A stretch of DNA of 64,000 nt from Amycolatopsis bullii (GTDB taxonomy: Bacteria; Actinomycetota; Actinomycetes; Mycobacteriales; Pseudonocardiaceae). Under the pieces are notes generated by a model, which worked only from the letters and a program-made list of their open reading frames with translations, was not told the DNA's origin and did no database searches. The DNA lies in NCBI RefSeq assembly GCF_014654205.1, contig NZ_BNAW01000011.1, forward strand, positions 112,478 to 176,477. Direction: 5' to 3'. This document shows positions 42,129-50,907 of the stretch, piece by piece. Position 1 is the first letter of the stretch. Each line of letters begins with the position of its first letter. Made by a program: the position numbers and the translations under genes.

Positions 42129-43192
42129 TCGTTCTTCCTCTCTTCCGGCGGAGCTTTCACGTGAAAGTGGCGGCTGGGGCGCGGGCGGCGGCTCGACTCG
42201 CGGACGATCAGCTCCGGCGTGAACACCTCGTGGCGGTGTTCGTGCTCGGCAGGCGACTGCGATTCCGCGATCACCAGGGCCGCCGCCGTGCGGCCGAGCT
42301 CGTGCCTCGGCTGGCGGACCGAGGTCAGCGGCACCGCGGCCGCCGCCGCGAAGTCGATGTCGTCGTACCCCACGATCGCCAGGTCCTCCGGGACCCGCAC
42401 GCCCGCCCGCACCGCGGCCTGGAGCAGGCCCAGCGCCAGCAGGTCGTTCGCGCAGAAGACGGCGTCGGGCCGCACGGTCCTGGCCAGCAGCTGCTCGCCG
42501 GCCCGCAGGCCGCACGCCACGTTGAGGGCCGGGGCCGTCAGCACCTCGAGGACCTCGGGTGGCCGACCCGCCAGCCGGATCGCGTCGCGGGCGCCGCGGT
42601 GGCGCTCGGCCGCCTGGTGGATGCCCGCCGGGCCGGTGACCATCACGATCCGCTCGCACCCCTCGGCCAGCAGGTGGGTGACCGCGAGCTCGCCGCCGTG
42701 GCGGTCGTCGACCGCCACCGAGCACAGGTCCGCCTCCGCGGTCGGGTGGTCCAGCAGGACCACCGAAATCCCCCGCTCCCGCAGCCACCGCACCTGCGCC
42801 GGCCCGGACTGCACCGGCGTGATCAGCACGCCGTGCACCCGCTGGGCGGCCAGCAGCTCGACGTGCCCGCGTTCCTTGGTCACCGATTCGCCGCTGTTGC
42901 ACAGGATCACCGCGTGCCCGGCTTCGCTCGCCGCCTCCTCGACGCCGCGGGCGACGTCGGTGAAGAACGGGTTGCCGACGTCGAGCACCACCAGGCCGAT
43001 CGTGCGGGCGGTGCCGGAGCGCAGCTGCCGCGCCGGCTCGTTGCGGACGTACCCCAGCGCGTCGATGGCGGCGAGGACCCGCGCCCGGGTGGCGGCGGCG
43101 ACCACGTCGGGGCGGTTGAGCACGTTGGAGACCGTGCCGACCGACACCTCGGCCCGGAGGGCGACGTCCCGGATGCCGATCGGTGCCTTCAC
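42119..43192 (-). CDS. LacI-family transcriptional repressor
   Basis: 357 residues. N-terminal helix-turn-helix IRDVALRAEVSVGTVSNVLNRP and hinge ARQLRSGTARTIGLVV, followed by a periplasmic-binding-like sensor domain with FCANDLLALGLLQA and VGYDDIDFA. The GTG start overlaps the previous stop (GTGA). It is embedded in the importer operon, so it is likely autoregulated. Candidate operators are the GAATCGGT-centred palindromes at 46851, 46929 and 47037. Inducer is probably a galactan or RG-derived oligosaccharide (inference). Confidence 0.87.
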   Translation of the reverse strand: MKAPIGIRDVALRAEVSVGTVSNVLNRPDVVAAATRARVLAAIDALGYVRNEPARQLRSGTARTIGLVVLDVGNPFFTDVARGVEEAASEAGHAVILCNSGESVTKERGHVELLAAQRVHGVLITPVQSGPAQVRWLRERGISVVLLDHPTAEADLCSVAVDDRHGGELAVTHLLAEGCERIVMVTGPAGIHQAAERHRGARDAIRLAGRPPEVLEVLTAPALNVACGLRAGEQLLARTVRPDAVFCANDLLALGLLQAAVRAGVRVPEDLAIVGYDDIDFAAAAAVPLTSVRQPRHELGRTAAALVIAESQSPAEHEHRHEVFTPELIVRESSRRPRPSRHFHVKAPPEERKNEWI

Positions 43193-43737
43193 CGCGCACG
43201 CACCGCGACGGCGGCCAGCCCCAGCAACCCCGGCGCGACGACCACGAAGGCCGGCGCCTGCGCGACGACGACCGCCACGACCACGATGGCGACGACCAGC
43301 CCGACGCTGCCCCGCCAGTCCGAGACCGTCTCCCGGCCCGCGCCGGCCAGCACCTCAGGCCACCGGAGACCCGGCCGCCACGCCGCCGCGCCCCGCAGAC
43401 CGGCCGCGAGGAGCCCGGCGAGCACCAGCCCCAGGACGACCCCGAACACCCGGCCGCCGGGCAGCCCGCCCAGCACCGCGACGACGTCGACGGCCCCGAT
43501 GGCCAGCAGGCCCACCGGGGCCAGCACCGCCACCGGGTGGCCGAGGGCCGCGCGGAACAGCCGGGCGAACCGGCGCACGGTGGGCGTCCGGGCGTCGGCG
43601 GCGAGCTCGGTGAGCAGGACGGAACCGGCGGCCGCCGCGGCCAGGGACGTCACGGCGAACACCGAAGCCACACAGGCCAGGAGGCCGACGAACAGCACCT
43701 CCCCCAGCAGCGTCAGCGAGCGGTACCGCGTGTTCAT
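43189..43737 (-). CDS. YesL-like (DUF624-type) membrane protein
   Basis: 182 residues with about five hydrophobic helices. The start TLLGEVLFVGLLACVASVFAVTSLAAAAAGSVLL resembles YesL-type proteins, which commonly sit beside rhamnogalacturonan ABC importers. Function unknown. ATG 43737 overlaps the permease stop (ATGA) and its own stop overlaps the LacI start. Confidence 0.65.
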   Translation of the reverse strand: MNTRYRSLTLLGEVLFVGLLACVASVFAVTSLAAAAAGSVLLTELAADARTPTVRRFARLFRAALGHPVAVLAPVGLLAIGAVDVVAVLGGLPGGRVFGVVLGLVLAGLLAAGLRGAAAWRPGLRWPEVLAGAGRETVSDWRGSVGLVVAIVVVAVVVAQAPAFVVVAPGLLGLAAVAVRAR

Positions 43738-44564
43738 CCCTTCAGCCCCGAGGTCGCCACGCCTTCGACCAGGTACCGCTGGAAGGCGAAGAAGAACAGC
43801 CCGATCGGCAGCAGGGCGAGCACCGACATGGCGAACATCGGCCCGAACGCCGACTGGCTCGTCTGGTCGACGAAGATCTGCAGCGCGAGCGGCAGGGTGA
43901 ACTTGCCGGGGTCGTTGAGGTAGATCAGCTGCGAGAAGAAGTCGTTCCAGGTCCAGATGAAGGTGAAGATCGCGGTGGTGATCAGCGCCGGGCGCAGCAG
44001 CGGCGCGATCACGTACCAGAAGGTGCGCACGGGCCCGCAGCCGTCGATCGTCGCGGCCTCGTCCAGCTCCCCGGGCAGCGCGCGGATGAACTGCACCATC
44101 AGGAAGACGAAGAACGCGTCGGTGGCCAGGAACTTCGGCAGGACGAGCGGCCAGAACGTGTTGACAAGCCCCAGCTTCTGGAAGATGACGTACTGCGGGA
44201 TGAGCACGACGTGCTGCGGCAGCATGATGGTGGAGAGCATGAACCCGAACATCGGCCCGCGGCCCCGGAAGTGCAGCCGGGCGAAGGCATACGCCGCCAG
44301 CGAGCACGACACGACGTTGCCGATCACCGCGCCGGCCGAGATCACCAGCGAGTTGGCGAAGTAGTGCCCGACGCCGTACCCGGCGACCCCGGCGAACACC
44401 TGCGTGTAGTTGTCGCCCGTGGAGTGGACCGGCCAGAGCGAAAGCCCGGTCAGCACCTCCTCAGCGGGTTTGAACGACGCCGAGATCAGCCACACGACGG
44501 GGTAGAGCAGCACCACGAGGACGAGCACCAGCAGCAGGTGCCACCCCCACGACCGGCGGGTCAC
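43734..44564 (-). CDS. carbohydrate ABC transporter permease (MalG type)
   Basis: 276 residues, six TM helices. The EAA loop ELDEAATIDGCGPVRTFWYVIAPLLRP contacts the ATPase. The C-terminus QRYLVEGVATSGLKG is the standard MalG-type ending. GTG 44564 overlaps the preceding permease stop. Confidence 0.88.
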   Translation of the reverse strand: MTRRSWGWHLLLVLVLVVLLYPVVWLISASFKPAEEVLTGLSLWPVHSTGDNYTQVFAGVAGYGVGHYFANSLVISAGAVIGNVVSCSLAAYAFARLHFRGRGPMFGFMLSTIMLPQHVVLIPQYVIFQKLGLVNTFWPLVLPKFLATDAFFVFLMVQFIRALPGELDEAATIDGCGPVRTFWYVIAPLLRPALITTAIFTFIWTWNDFFSQLIYLNDPGKFTLPLALQIFVDQTSQSAFGPMFAMSVLALLPIGLFFFAFQRYLVEGVATSGLKG

Positions 44565-45502
44565 CGGCCCTCCCCCGCGTAGAACACCCACCGGCGCGAG
44601 CCGCGGAACAGCAGCGCGGTGAGCACGCCGATCACCACCAGCAGCACCCAGGCCATCGCCGAGGCGAAGCCCATCCGGAAGTCGGTGAAACCGCGCTGGT
44701 AGAGGTAGAGCGTGTAGAGCAGGGTCGAGTCGCTGGGCCCGCCGCGGCCGCTGCTGACGACGAACGCGCCGGTGAACGACTGGAAACTGTGGATGGTCTC
44801 CAGCACCAGGTTGAACAGCAACACCGGGGACAGCATCGGCAGCGTCACCGACCGGAACCGGCGGACCGCGCCGGCGCCGTCGAGTTCCGCCGCCTCGTAC
44901 AGCTCCTTCGGGATCTGCTTGAGCCCGGCCAGGAAGATCACCATCGGCGCGCCGAACTGCCAGACGGCCAGCGCGATCACGGCCAGCAGGGCGAACTGCG
45001 GCTGGTCGACCCAGCCACCGGTGTCCAGGCCGAACGCGGCCAGCACCCGGTCAGCCGTGCCGCCGGTGGAGAACATCGCCCGCCACACCAGGGCGAGGCT
45101 GACGCTCGCGCCGAGCAGCGAAGGCGCGTAGAACGCCGAGCGGTAGAGCCCCGCGCCGCGGTGGGCGCGGTTCAGCAGCATCGCCACGGCCAGCGCCAGC
45201 CCGAGCTTGAGCGGCACCGACAGCCCGACGTACCGCGCGGTGACGCCGGCGGCGTGCCAGAACCGGTCGTCGCGGGTGAACATCGTCGTGTAGTTGTCCA
45301 GGCCGACCCAGTGCGGCGCGTCGAACAGGTCGTAGTCGGTGAACGACAGGTACAGCGACGCGATCATCGGGCCGATGGTCAGCACCAGCACGCCGATCAG
45401 CCACGGCGACAGGAAGAGGTACCCCGTGCCCTGGCCGGCCCGGCGGCGGCGCGGCGTGGCCCGTTCCCGCGTCACCGGCCTTTCCAGCACAGCTTGCGTC
45501 AT
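44561..45502 (-). CDS. carbohydrate ABC transporter permease (MalF/UgpA type)
   Basis: 313 residues, six TM helices. The first helix LFLSPWLIGVLVLTIGPMIASLYLSF and the EAA loop KELYEAAELDGAGAVRRFRSVTLPMLSP (read with normal line breaks in the protein) define the CUT1 family. ATG 45502 follows GGAGGAG. It partners the MalG-type permease and the lipoprotein upstream. Confidence 0.88.
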   Translation of the reverse strand: MTQAVLERPVTRERATPRRRRAGQGTGYLFLSPWLIGVLVLTIGPMIASLYLSFTDYDLFDAPHWVGLDNYTTMFTRDDRFWHAAGVTARYVGLSVPLKLGLALAVAMLLNRAHRGAGLYRSAFYAPSLLGASVSLALVWRAMFSTGGTADRVLAAFGLDTGGWVDQPQFALLAVIALAVWQFGAPMVIFLAGLKQIPKELYEAAELDGAGAVRRFRSVTLPMLSPVLLFNLVLETIHSFQSFTGAFVVSSGRGGPSDSTLLYTLYLYQRGFTDFRMGFASAMAWVLLVVIGVLTALLFRGSRRWVFYAGEGR

Positions 45503-45513
45503 GCGCTCCTCCG

Positions 45514-46800
45514 TCAGGATCCGAGTGACTGCTGCGCGGTCTGCACCACGCGGGCGGCCCCGTCGGCGACACTCGTGCGGCCGAAGATGACGTCGTCGTA
45601 GACGCGCTGGAAGTCGCGCTTGACCGCCGCGGACCCGGTGGGCCACAGGCCGGTGGCCGGGCCGATCCGGTCGGCGACGGATTTTTCGTAGTCGCACACC
45701 GCCTTCGTGGCGGCCTGGGCCGCGCCGCAGACCTGCTCGCGGATCGCGGTGTTCGGCGGCAGCCCGCGCGCCACGCCCAGCAGCTTGCCCGCCTGCTGGT
45801 TGTTGACCAGGTAGCTCAGCAGCTTCGCGGCCGCCTCCTTGTGCGCCGAGCGCTGGGCGACGGCGAAGGTGACCGGCGGCATCGCGGCCATGCCGGACGC
45901 CGGGCCGTCGGCGGGCAGCGGCGCCGCCTTGATGCCCGGGCCGTAGCTCGACAGGTAGGCGCTGAGGCTGGAGTCGTAGTTGATCTCCGACCCGGCGCGC
46001 TTGGTGACCAGCCCCGAGTTGGGCATCGAGCCGTCCATCTTGGTGGTCACCTCGGGCGCGGTGACGGCCTTGTCCGCGCGCAGGCCGCCGGTGAGCGTCC
46101 AGAACTGCGTCAGGTCGGCGGCGGTGAACCCGAGCTTGCCGTCGTCGGCGTAGAGCTGCTTGCCGTGCTGGTGCAGCCAGACCTCGAACCAGTCGATCGC
46201 CCAGCCGAAGTCGGTCGTCCCGGCCACCCCGGTCGCGGCCACCTTGCGCAGGCTCTCGCCGAACTGCGCCCAGGTCCACGTCTTGCCGGGCCCGGACGGC
46301 GGCTCGACGCCCGCCTTGGCGAAGATCTCGGGGTCGTAGGCGAGCATCTGCGTGGTCTGGCCGCCGGGCACGGCGTACTGCCTGCCCTCGACCTTCCCGC
46401 CGGCCAGCAGCGCGGGCGCGATCCCGGTGACGTCGATCGCCTTGCCCACGTACGGGCTCAGGTCCTCGAGCACGTGCCGGTGCTGGTACTCGCCGAGCGT
46501 CGCCCGGTCCAGCTGGATCAGGTCCGGCGACGCGCCGCCGGCGACCTGGGTGGAGAGCTTCTGGAAGTAGGCGTCGTAGGCGGCGTACTCGGTCTGGACC
46601 GTGATGCCCGGATTGTCCTTCATGAACGCTTCGACCGCCGACTTCGTGGCCTTGGCGCGGTCTTCGTTGCCCCACCAGACGAAGCGGATCGTCGTGGGCC
46701 CCGAAGCCTCGCCGCCGCCACCGCACCCCGTGACCAGCCCCGCCAGCGTGACCGCCACGACCGCCACCAGGCCGGCGCGCACCCCGAACCGTCCGTTCAT
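45514..46800 (-). CDS. sugar ABC transporter substrate-binding lipoprotein
   Basis: 428 residues with lipobox LVTGCGG near residue 26, then IRFVWWGNEDRAKATKSAVEAF, the start of a CUT1 family binding protein. WFEVWLHQHGKQLY and the later AVAQRSAHKEAAAKLLSYLV are typical. First gene of a six-gene operon. Location suggests import of RG- or galactan-derived oligosaccharides. No ABC ATPase lies here; a shared MsiK-type ATPase is the usual solution in actinomycetes. Confidence 0.88.
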   Translation of the reverse strand: MNGRFGVRAGLVAVVAVTLAGLVTGCGGGGEASGPTTIRFVWWGNEDRAKATKSAVEAFMKDNPGITVQTEYAAYDAYFQKLSTQVAGGASPDLIQLDRATLGEYQHRHVLEDLSPYVGKAIDVTGIAPALLAGGKVEGRQYAVPGGQTTQMLAYDPEIFAKAGVEPPSGPGKTWTWAQFGESLRKVAATGVAGTTDFGWAIDWFEVWLHQHGKQLYADDGKLGFTAADLTQFWTLTGGLRADKAVTAPEVTTKMDGSMPNSGLVTKRAGSEINYDSSLSAYLSSYGPGIKAAPLPADGPASGMAAMPPVTFAVAQRSAHKEAAAKLLSYLVNNQQAGKLLGVARGLPPNTAIREQVCGAAQAATKAVCDYEKSVADRIGPATGLWPTGSAAVKRDFQRVYDDVIFGRTSVADGAARVVQTAQQSLGS

Positions 46801-46850
46801 CGAAATTCCCTTCTGGAGACCACCACCGGGCGAGCTCACCGGAATTCGGT

Positions 46851-46866
46851 CTTGAATCGGTTCAAG
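46851..46866. promoter_or_regulatory. palindromic operator upstream of importer operon
   Basis: CTTGAATCGGTTCAAG: 6-bp inverted arms around TCGG, a LacI-type layout. It lies 51 bp before the binding-protein ATG. Confidence 0.72.
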
Positions 46867-46928
46867 CACGGTAAGTCCGCGCGCGGGCCGCGTCAACCAG
46901 CAATGATCCCAACGAAAGCGTCGATACT

Positions 46929-46943
46929 TTCGAATCGGTCGAA
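46929..46943. promoter_or_regulatory. degenerate middle copy of the operator
   Basis: TTCGAATCGGTCGAA shares the GAATCGGT core with the other two sites and has its own inverted arms (TTCGA/TCGAA). Confidence 0.45.
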
Positions 46944-46973
46944 CGGACGCAAGCGTTCCTCCGAACATCGAGA

Positions 46974-46981
46974 AAGCGCTT
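46974..46981. promoter_or_regulatory. AAGCGCTT palindrome in divergent region
   Basis: Perfect 8-bp palindrome within GAAAGCGCTTAC, a second style of LacI-type half-site, between importer operon and PL26 gene. Confidence 0.35.
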
Positions 46982-47013
46982 ACTGCGGGACTGGACTGTT
47001 CGGGTCGGCCGGG

Positions 47014-47050
47014 TTGACAAGGCCGGAACGCTCTGGCTTGAATCGGTTCA
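47014..47050 (+). promoter_or_regulatory. promoter with overlapping operator for the PL26 gene
   Basis: TTGACA at 47014-47019 can serve as -35. About 18 bp on, TTGAAT (47038-47043) would be a weak -10. It is part of CTTGAATCGGTTCA (47037-47050), identical over 14 bp to the importer operator, so repressor binding would block the promoter. Confidence 0.55.
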
Positions 47051-47073
47051 TCGAGCTGATCCGGAGGCCGACG

Positions 47074-49809
47074 ATGTCCCCGCAGTTCCCCCTTTCCCGC
47101 AGGGTCTTCCTCGGCGGCGTGTCGGCCTTGGCCGCCACCGCCGTCACCCCACCGGTGGCCGCCGCGGCGGCCGCCCCCACCGCGGCACCCGGCGGCGGCG
47201 AAGTGCCCTTGCACTGGCTGGACGGCCGTCCCGCCGCCCCGGTGGGCTGCGCCTTCGGCGTCCCGTGGCCGCGCGGAACGCTGGCCCGGAACGTCCCGCT
47301 GGCCCTGCACGCCGGCGACGGCACACCGGTCCCGGTGCAGTCGTGGCCGCTCGCGTACTGGCCGGACGGCTCGGTCAAGTGGACCGGGCACGCCGTGACG
47401 TCGTCCGCCACCGCGGACGCCTTCGCGCTGGCCCCGGGGACACCCGCCCCGCCACCGGTTCCGGTCACCGTGCGCCGGTCGCCCCGCGAAATCGTGATGG
47501 CCAACGGAACGGTCGAGCTGAAGCTCGCCACGACCGGGGCCGTCGCCGTGCCGTCGCTCTCCCGCGCCGGGCGGGTCGTCGCCCGCGACGGCGAGCTCGT
47601 GCTGCGGCTGCAGGACCAGCCGGACGACGCCGACGACACCCGGGCACCCCGCCGGGAGGACTGGACGGGCATCGTCGAACGCGCCGAGGTCGAGCAACCG
47701 GGCCCGGTGCGCGCGGTGGTCAAGCTGACCGGCCGGTACCGGCGCGACCGCGGCCGCGGGACCCGGGCGATCCTGCCCTGGACCATGCGGGTGTACCTCG
47801 GCGCGGGCGACGACTCCCTGCGCGTGGTGCACAGTTTCCGGTGGGACGCCGACGAAAACCACGACTTCGTCCGCGGGCTCGGCCTGCGGTTCTCGGTTCC
47901 GCTGACCGACGAGCCGCACAACCGGCACGTCCGCTTCGGCACCGCCGCGGGCGGCGTCTGGGGCGAATCCGTCCGGGTGCTCACCGGCCTGCGCCGCGAT
48001 CCCGGCACGGCGGTCCGGAAGGCCCAGACCGACGGCACCGCCACCCCGCCGGTCGCGCAGTGGGGCCAGCAGGTGCGCGACGGCTACCAGAACCTGGCGC
48101 TGTGGAACGACTTCACGCTGTTCCAGGAGTCCGCCCGGCACTTCGCCGTGTGGAAGCGCACGAGTGCCGCGGGCAGCTGGCTGAAGCACGCCGGTCACGG
48201 CGACCGCGCGTCCGGCTTCGGCTACGTCGGCGGTCCCGCCGGCGGGCTGGGCTTCGGGCTGCGCGACTTCTGGCAGCGCGCCCCGCGCTCGCTGGACATC
48301 CGCGGCGCGGCCACGGACACCGCGTCGGTGACACTGTGGTCCTACTCGCCGCTGGCCCCGGCGATGGACCTGCGCACCTACGACACGGTCGCCCACGGAC
48401 TCGATCTGTCCTACGAAGACGTCCAAGAAGGCTTCGCGACACCGCAGGGCATGGTGCGCTCGACGGAACTGCGGCTGTGGGCGCCGGCCGCCACCCCGCC
48501 GCGCGACACGATCGCCGCGCTCTCGGCCACGCTGACCACCCCGCCACAGCTCGTCACCGATCCGGCCACCTACCACGCGGCCGGGGTGTTCGGCCGCTGG
48601 AGCCTGCCCGACCGCAGCACGCCCGCCCGCGCGGCCCTCGAAGACGGGATCGCGCGCGAGATCGGGTTCTACGCCGACCAGGTCGACGAGCGCGAGTGGT
48701 ACGGGTTCTGGCACTACGGCGACGTCATGCACACCTACGACGCCGACCGCCACGAATGGCGTTACGACGTCGGCGGGTACGCCTGGGACAACGCCGAACT
48801 CGGCACGGACGCCCTGCTCTGGTACGCCTTCCTGCGCTCGGGAGAGCCCCGGACGTTCCGGCTGGCGCACGCCATGACCCAGCACGTGTCCGAAGTGGAC
48901 ACCCACCACAGCGGCCGGTTCGCCGGGCTCGGGTCACGGCACGCCGTCGTGCACTGGGGTGACGGCGCCAAGGAGGCACGGGTCGGCGAGTCGTTCACCA
49001 AGCGGTTCTCCTACTACCTCACCGCCGACGAGCTGCTGGGCGACCTGATCCGGTCGTCACTGCAGGCCGACGAGACACTGCGCACGGTGGACCCGTTGCG
49101 CGAAGTCCTGCCGCCGCAGACCAAGGCGCCCGCCCGCGTCCGGATCGGACCGGACTGGTACGCCCTGGTCAGCAACTGGCTCACGGAGTGGGAACGCACC
49201 GGCGACGTCCGCTGGCGCGACCGGATCGTCACCGGGATGAAGGACATCGCCACCTTCCCCGCCGGGCTGTTCACCGGCGAGGCCGGCGGCGCGGTCGGCT
49301 TCGACCCGGCAACCGGGCATCTGGTGAACCTCGAGAAGGGCGACTTCGAGGGCGGCTACAACCTTTCGATGGCCTTCCTCGGCGAGCAGATCCTCTGGGA
49401 GACGCTCGACCTGGTCGACGTCCCGGAGTTCCGCCGGACCTACCTGGACTTCGCCCGGTACGCGCAGGCGCCGTCGGCCGAGAAGATCGCCCGCTACGGC
49501 CGCGACTTCAACCCCGGGCTGTTCAAGACCATCTACTCCCGCGTCACGGCTTGGGCGGGCGAGCAGCTCGGCGACGCGGACCTGCGCAAGCGCGGCTGGG
49601 AGCAGTTCACCAGCGACCCCGCGGGCAAGCCGTGGCCGCCGGCCGAACGCGTCGCCGGGTCCGCCGTGGCCAGTCCGGTGACCGAGATTCCCACGCGCAC
49701 CACGACGAACCCCGCGGGCGACTTCGCCACCTTCGCCACCAACGACTTCGCCCAGCGGAACCTGGCCACGATCGCCCTGCTCGCCATCGCCCCGGAGGAA
49801 GCGCCGTGA
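47074..49809 (+). CDS. secreted exo-rhamnogalacturonan lyase-like protein (PL26 / YetA family)
   Basis: 911 residues. Tat-type signal with SRRVFLGG. The sequence, including VPLHWLDGRPAAPVGCAFGVPWPRG, WPDGSVKWTGHAV and the large helical domain (YGFWHYGDVMHTYD, WDNAELGTDALLWYAFLRSG, FSYYLTADELLGDLI), matches PcRGLX/YetA-like proteins. It should cut terminal units from the RG-I backbone. ATG 47074 follows GGAGG. The downstream esterase starts with an overlapping GTG. Confidence 0.85.
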   Translation: MSPQFPLSRRVFLGGVSALAATAVTPPVAAAAAAPTAAPGGGEVPLHWLDGRPAAPVGCAFGVPWPRGTLARNVPLALHAGDGTPVPVQSWPLAYWPDGSVKWTGHAVTSSATADAFALAPGTPAPPPVPVTVRRSPREIVMANGTVELKLATTGAVAVPSLSRAGRVVARDGELVLRLQDQPDDADDTRAPRREDWTGIVERAEVEQPGPVRAVVKLTGRYRRDRGRGTRAILPWTMRVYLGAGDDSLRVVHSFRWDADENHDFVRGLGLRFSVPLTDEPHNRHVRFGTAAGGVWGESVRVLTGLRRDPGTAVRKAQTDGTATPPVAQWGQQVRDGYQNLALWNDFTLFQESARHFAVWKRTSAAGSWLKHAGHGDRASGFGYVGGPAGGLGFGLRDFWQRAPRSLDIRGAATDTASVTLWSYSPLAPAMDLRTYDTVAHGLDLSYEDVQEGFATPQGMVRSTELRLWAPAATPPRDTIAALSATLTTPPQLVTDPATYHAAGVFGRWSLPDRSTPARAALEDGIAREIGFYADQVDEREWYGFWHYGDVMHTYDADRHEWRYDVGGYAWDNAELGTDALLWYAFLRSGEPRTFRLAHAMTQHVSEVDTHHSGRFAGLGSRHAVVHWGDGAKEARVGESFTKRFSYYLTADELLGDLIRSSLQADETLRTVDPLREVLPPQTKAPARVRIGPDWYALVSNWLTEWERTGDVRWRDRIVTGMKDIATFPAGLFTGEAGGAVGFDPATGHLVNLEKGDFEGGYNLSMAFLGEQILWETLDLVDVPEFRRTYLDFARYAQAPSAEKIARYGRDFNPGLFKTIYSRVTAWAGEQLGDADLRKRGWEQFTSDPAGKPWPPAERVAGSAVASPVTEIPTRTTTNPAGDFATFATNDFAQRNLATIALLAIAPEEAP

Positions 49810-50816
49810 AGGTCCTCGGACTCGCCCTGGCCGCCGCGCTCACGCTCGGGGCCGCTCCGGCGGACGCGGCTCCACGGTGGACGGTGTGCACCGGCACGTG
49901 CTCGTTCGCCGTGCCCGCGGGCGATTACGAGATCGAGGCGCTCCTGACCGGGCAGACCGGCCTCGACGTGGAAGCCCGCCGCATCGCGCTCGCCCCGGTC
50001 GACACCCGGCCGGGCCGGTACGTCCACCGGTCGGTGACGGTCGAGGTGCGCACGCCGGAGGGCATGCCGAGCGGGGAGGACGGGCCGGGCACGCCCGGCC
50101 TGCAGGTGCGGCTCACCGGGCCGGCCCCGCGGCCGGCCCGGATCGCCGTGACGCCGAAACCGAAGGCGCCCCGGGTTTTCGTGATCAGCGACTCCACCGC
50201 GTCCGACTGGACGTTCCCGCCGAAGAACGGCTGGGCCCAGGCCCTGCCGGAGTTCTTCCGCGCCGGGCCGAGCGTGCGGAACTACGCCCAATCCGGCGCG
50301 AGCACGGTCAGCTACCTCGCCGACCCCCGCTACTTCGCCCGCGTGCGGCCGATGGTCCGGCCCGGCGACACGGTGCTGATCCAGCTGGCGCACAACGACA
50401 AGCAGACCACCGAAGACGCCTACCGGGCCAATCTCGCCACCCTCGTCGACGGGGTCCGCGCGCAGGGCGGGGCGCCGGTCATGGTCACCCCGCCGGTGCG
50501 GCACCGGTTCGGCGCGGACGGCAAGCTCACCCCGCTCGGCCTGGTCGTCAACAACCTCGGCGTCGACCTGCCCGCGGTGATGCGCGACGTCGCCCGGCAG
50601 CGGAAGCTCCCGCTGCTCGACCTGACCGCCCGCAGCCAGGCGCTGCTCGAAGGCCTGGGCGAGGCCGCGTCCTGGCCGCTGTACCTGACCCTCGCGCACG
50701 ACGGCGTCGACGACGCCACCCACCTCAGCCGGTACGGCGCCGAACAGTTCGCCGCGCTCGTGGCCCGGGCGATGCGCCAGGCCCGGTTGCCGGTCGCGCG
50801 GTTCCTGCGCCCCTGA
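49806..50816 (+). CDS. rhamnogalacturonan acetylesterase (SGNH), copy 2
   Basis: 336 residues: signal peptide (1-21), a beta-sandwich domain of about 100 residues (CSFAVPAGDYEIEALLTG) like that of copy 1, then the esterase with VFVISDSTASDW, QSGASTVSYL, LAHNDKQ and DDATHLSRYGA. The first Gly of the GDS motif is Ser here. GTG overlaps the PL26 stop (GTGA), so the two form a coupled lyase/esterase pair. Confidence 0.85.
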   Translation: MKVLGLALAAALTLGAAPADAAPRWTVCTGTCSFAVPAGDYEIEALLTGQTGLDVEARRIALAPVDTRPGRYVHRSVTVEVRTPEGMPSGEDGPGTPGLQVRLTGPAPRPARIAVTPKPKAPRVFVISDSTASDWTFPPKNGWAQALPEFFRAGPSVRNYAQSGASTVSYLADPRYFARVRPMVRPGDTVLIQLAHNDKQTTEDAYRANLATLVDGVRAQGGAPVMVTPPVRHRFGADGKLTPLGLVVNNLGVDLPAVMRDVARQRKLPLLDLTARSQALLEGLGEAASWPLYLTLAHDGVDDATHLSRYGAEQFAALVARAMRQARLPVARFLRP

Positions 50817-50907
50817 CGGGTGACCGCCGTTTCCGCCGGGCCCGTCGTGGGTATTTCCCCGGCGCCGGTAACCCCGACCATGCGTGCGCACTGCGCGAGG
50901 TGAGGTC

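Noticed and set aside
45841..47073. Plus-strand frame upstream of and continuous with the PL26 gene
   Set aside because: It is antisense to the binding protein; the true start at 47074 has a ribosome site and Tat signal.
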